Assembly (NCBI GenBank): GCA_903944755.1
Contig: CAJATB010000258.1
Location: forward strand, 1-6,128
Source: an uncultured Bacteroidota bacterium
GTDB taxonomy: Bacteria > Bacteroidota > Bacteroidia > Chitinophagales > Chitinophagaceae
DNA: 6,128 nt
Direction of reading: 5' to 3'
The translations under genes were made by a program, and so were the position numbers. Below are positions 5,607 through 6,128 of this stretch, one piece after another; positions within the stretch are counted from its first letter, which is position 1, and every line of letters begins with the position of its first letter. Under the pieces are notes generated by a model. It was given only the letters and a program-made list of their open reading frames with translations. It had not been told where the DNA came from and searched no databases.

Positions 5607-6128
5607 ATGTTGCAACTTATAAGTAAACTGTTTGGCGGATCGAAAAGTGAGAAAGACGTCAAGAAAATCCAGTACCTAGTACCTATTATTAATAGTCATT
5701 TTGAAGGATACAAAGCATTAAGCAATGATGCCTTGAGAGAAAAAACGCCTGAATTTAAAGCGCGTATCAAGGCGCATTTAAGTGCAATGGATGCCCAAAT
5801 TGAATCAGAGCAAGCCAGGGCGGAAGCGCTTCCAATGAGTGAGTTAATGGGCCGTGATACAATTTACCAAGACATTGATAAAATCAAAAAGGATCGTGAC
5901 CAAGCTATTGAAGCGATACTTTGGGACATTTTGCCTGAAGCTTTTGCAGTAGTTAAGGAAGCGGCGCGCCGTTTTACTGAATCCGAGCAACTGGTTTCAA
6001 AAGCAACTCAACTTGACCGCGACCTTTCTGTAAGGAAAGAATATATCTCGATAATGGGGGAGGATTCAGTTTTTCAAACAACATGGAAAGCAGCTGGAGC
6101 GCCTATTACTTGGAATATGGTTCATTAC
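5607..6128 (+). CDS. secA: Preprotein translocase ATPase SecA, N-terminal part (runs off the right edge)
   Basis: The frame is open from ATG 5607 to the last base and gives the first 174 residues of SecA, the motor that pushes unfolded proteins through the SecYEG channel. The start MLQLISKLFGGSKSEKDVKK, then LSNDALREKTPEFKARI (38-54), LPEAFAVVKEAARRFTES (109-126) and WNMVHY (169-174), follow the SecA N-terminus in order. The conserved DVQLxGG and Walker A should come just past the edge. Compared with E. coli SecA, there are two additional segments, at about residues 60-105 and 125-168; these match what I recall of Bacteroides SecA and mark the protein as Bacteroidota-type. The first is rich in charged residues and probably helical or coiled-coil. 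No Shine-Dalgarno precedes the ATG. It is divergent from atpG. Confidence 0.96.
   Translation, partial: MLQLISKLFGGSKSEKDVKKIQYLVPIINSHFEGYKALSNDALREKTPEFKARIKAHLSAMDAQIESEQARAEALPMSELMGRDTIYQDIDKIKKDRDQAIEAILWDILPEAFAVVKEAARRFTESEQLVSKATQLDRDLSVRKEYISIMGEDSVFQTTWKAAGAPITWNMVHY

Noticed and set aside
1..6128. Search by eye for CRISPR repeats, tRNA or rRNA genes, insertion sequences and phage or defence genes
   Set aside because: The window is almost fully occupied by housekeeping genes with short gaps. No direct repeat series, cloverleaf, transposase or recombinase motif was seen.

Overview
The window looks like ordinary core chromosome of an AT-rich member of the Bacteroidota, plausibly the Chitinophagia/Sphingobacteriia side. 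Three things point there. Perfect or near-perfect TAnnTTTG -7 boxes lie upstream of several genes, and no gene start has a Shine-Dalgarno sequence. The SecA N-terminus carries insertions that I recognise from Bacteroidota SecA. The DapDC and MlaF-like proteins use motif variants (EPGK, DEPNSGLD) that I also associate with this phylum. The species cannot be named from the sequence alone.

Layout, left to right. At 1-99 (+) is the C-terminal end of a gene entering from the left, probably a family 9 glycosyltransferase. At 119-153 is an intrinsic terminator that works best for minus-strand transcription. Five or six minus-strand genes follow, read from right to left in the window: atpG (ATP synthase gamma), scpB (chromosome condensation), lysA (diaminopimelate decarboxylase), an mlaF-like ABC ATPase, an exported thioredoxin-fold protein, and mdh (malate dehydrogenase). 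From 5607 to the right edge, the first 174 codons of secA run on the plus strand, divergent from atpG across a 216-bp spacer.

Probable transcription units: atpG-scpB are 12 bp apart, with a promoter before atpG. lysA-mlaF-trx are separated by 2 and 7 bp, with a possible near-leaderless promoter at lysA. mdh has its own promoter overlapping the end of the trx gene and ends at the terminator, so it may be read both alone and as the last gene of the lysA unit. Functionally the cluster mixes energy metabolism (atpG, mdh), cell-wall and lysine precursor synthesis (lysA), envelope lipid transport and redox (mlaF-like, trx), chromosome segregation (scpB) and protein export (secA). I see no single pathway joining them.

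There are no RNA genes, CRISPR arrays, insertion sequences, integration sites or defence-like genes. I found no convincing undescribed system. The observations most worth checking are the MlaF-type ATPase without permease or MlaD, the atpG gene separated from atpA and placed back to back with secA, and the promoter overlaps at mdh and lysA.
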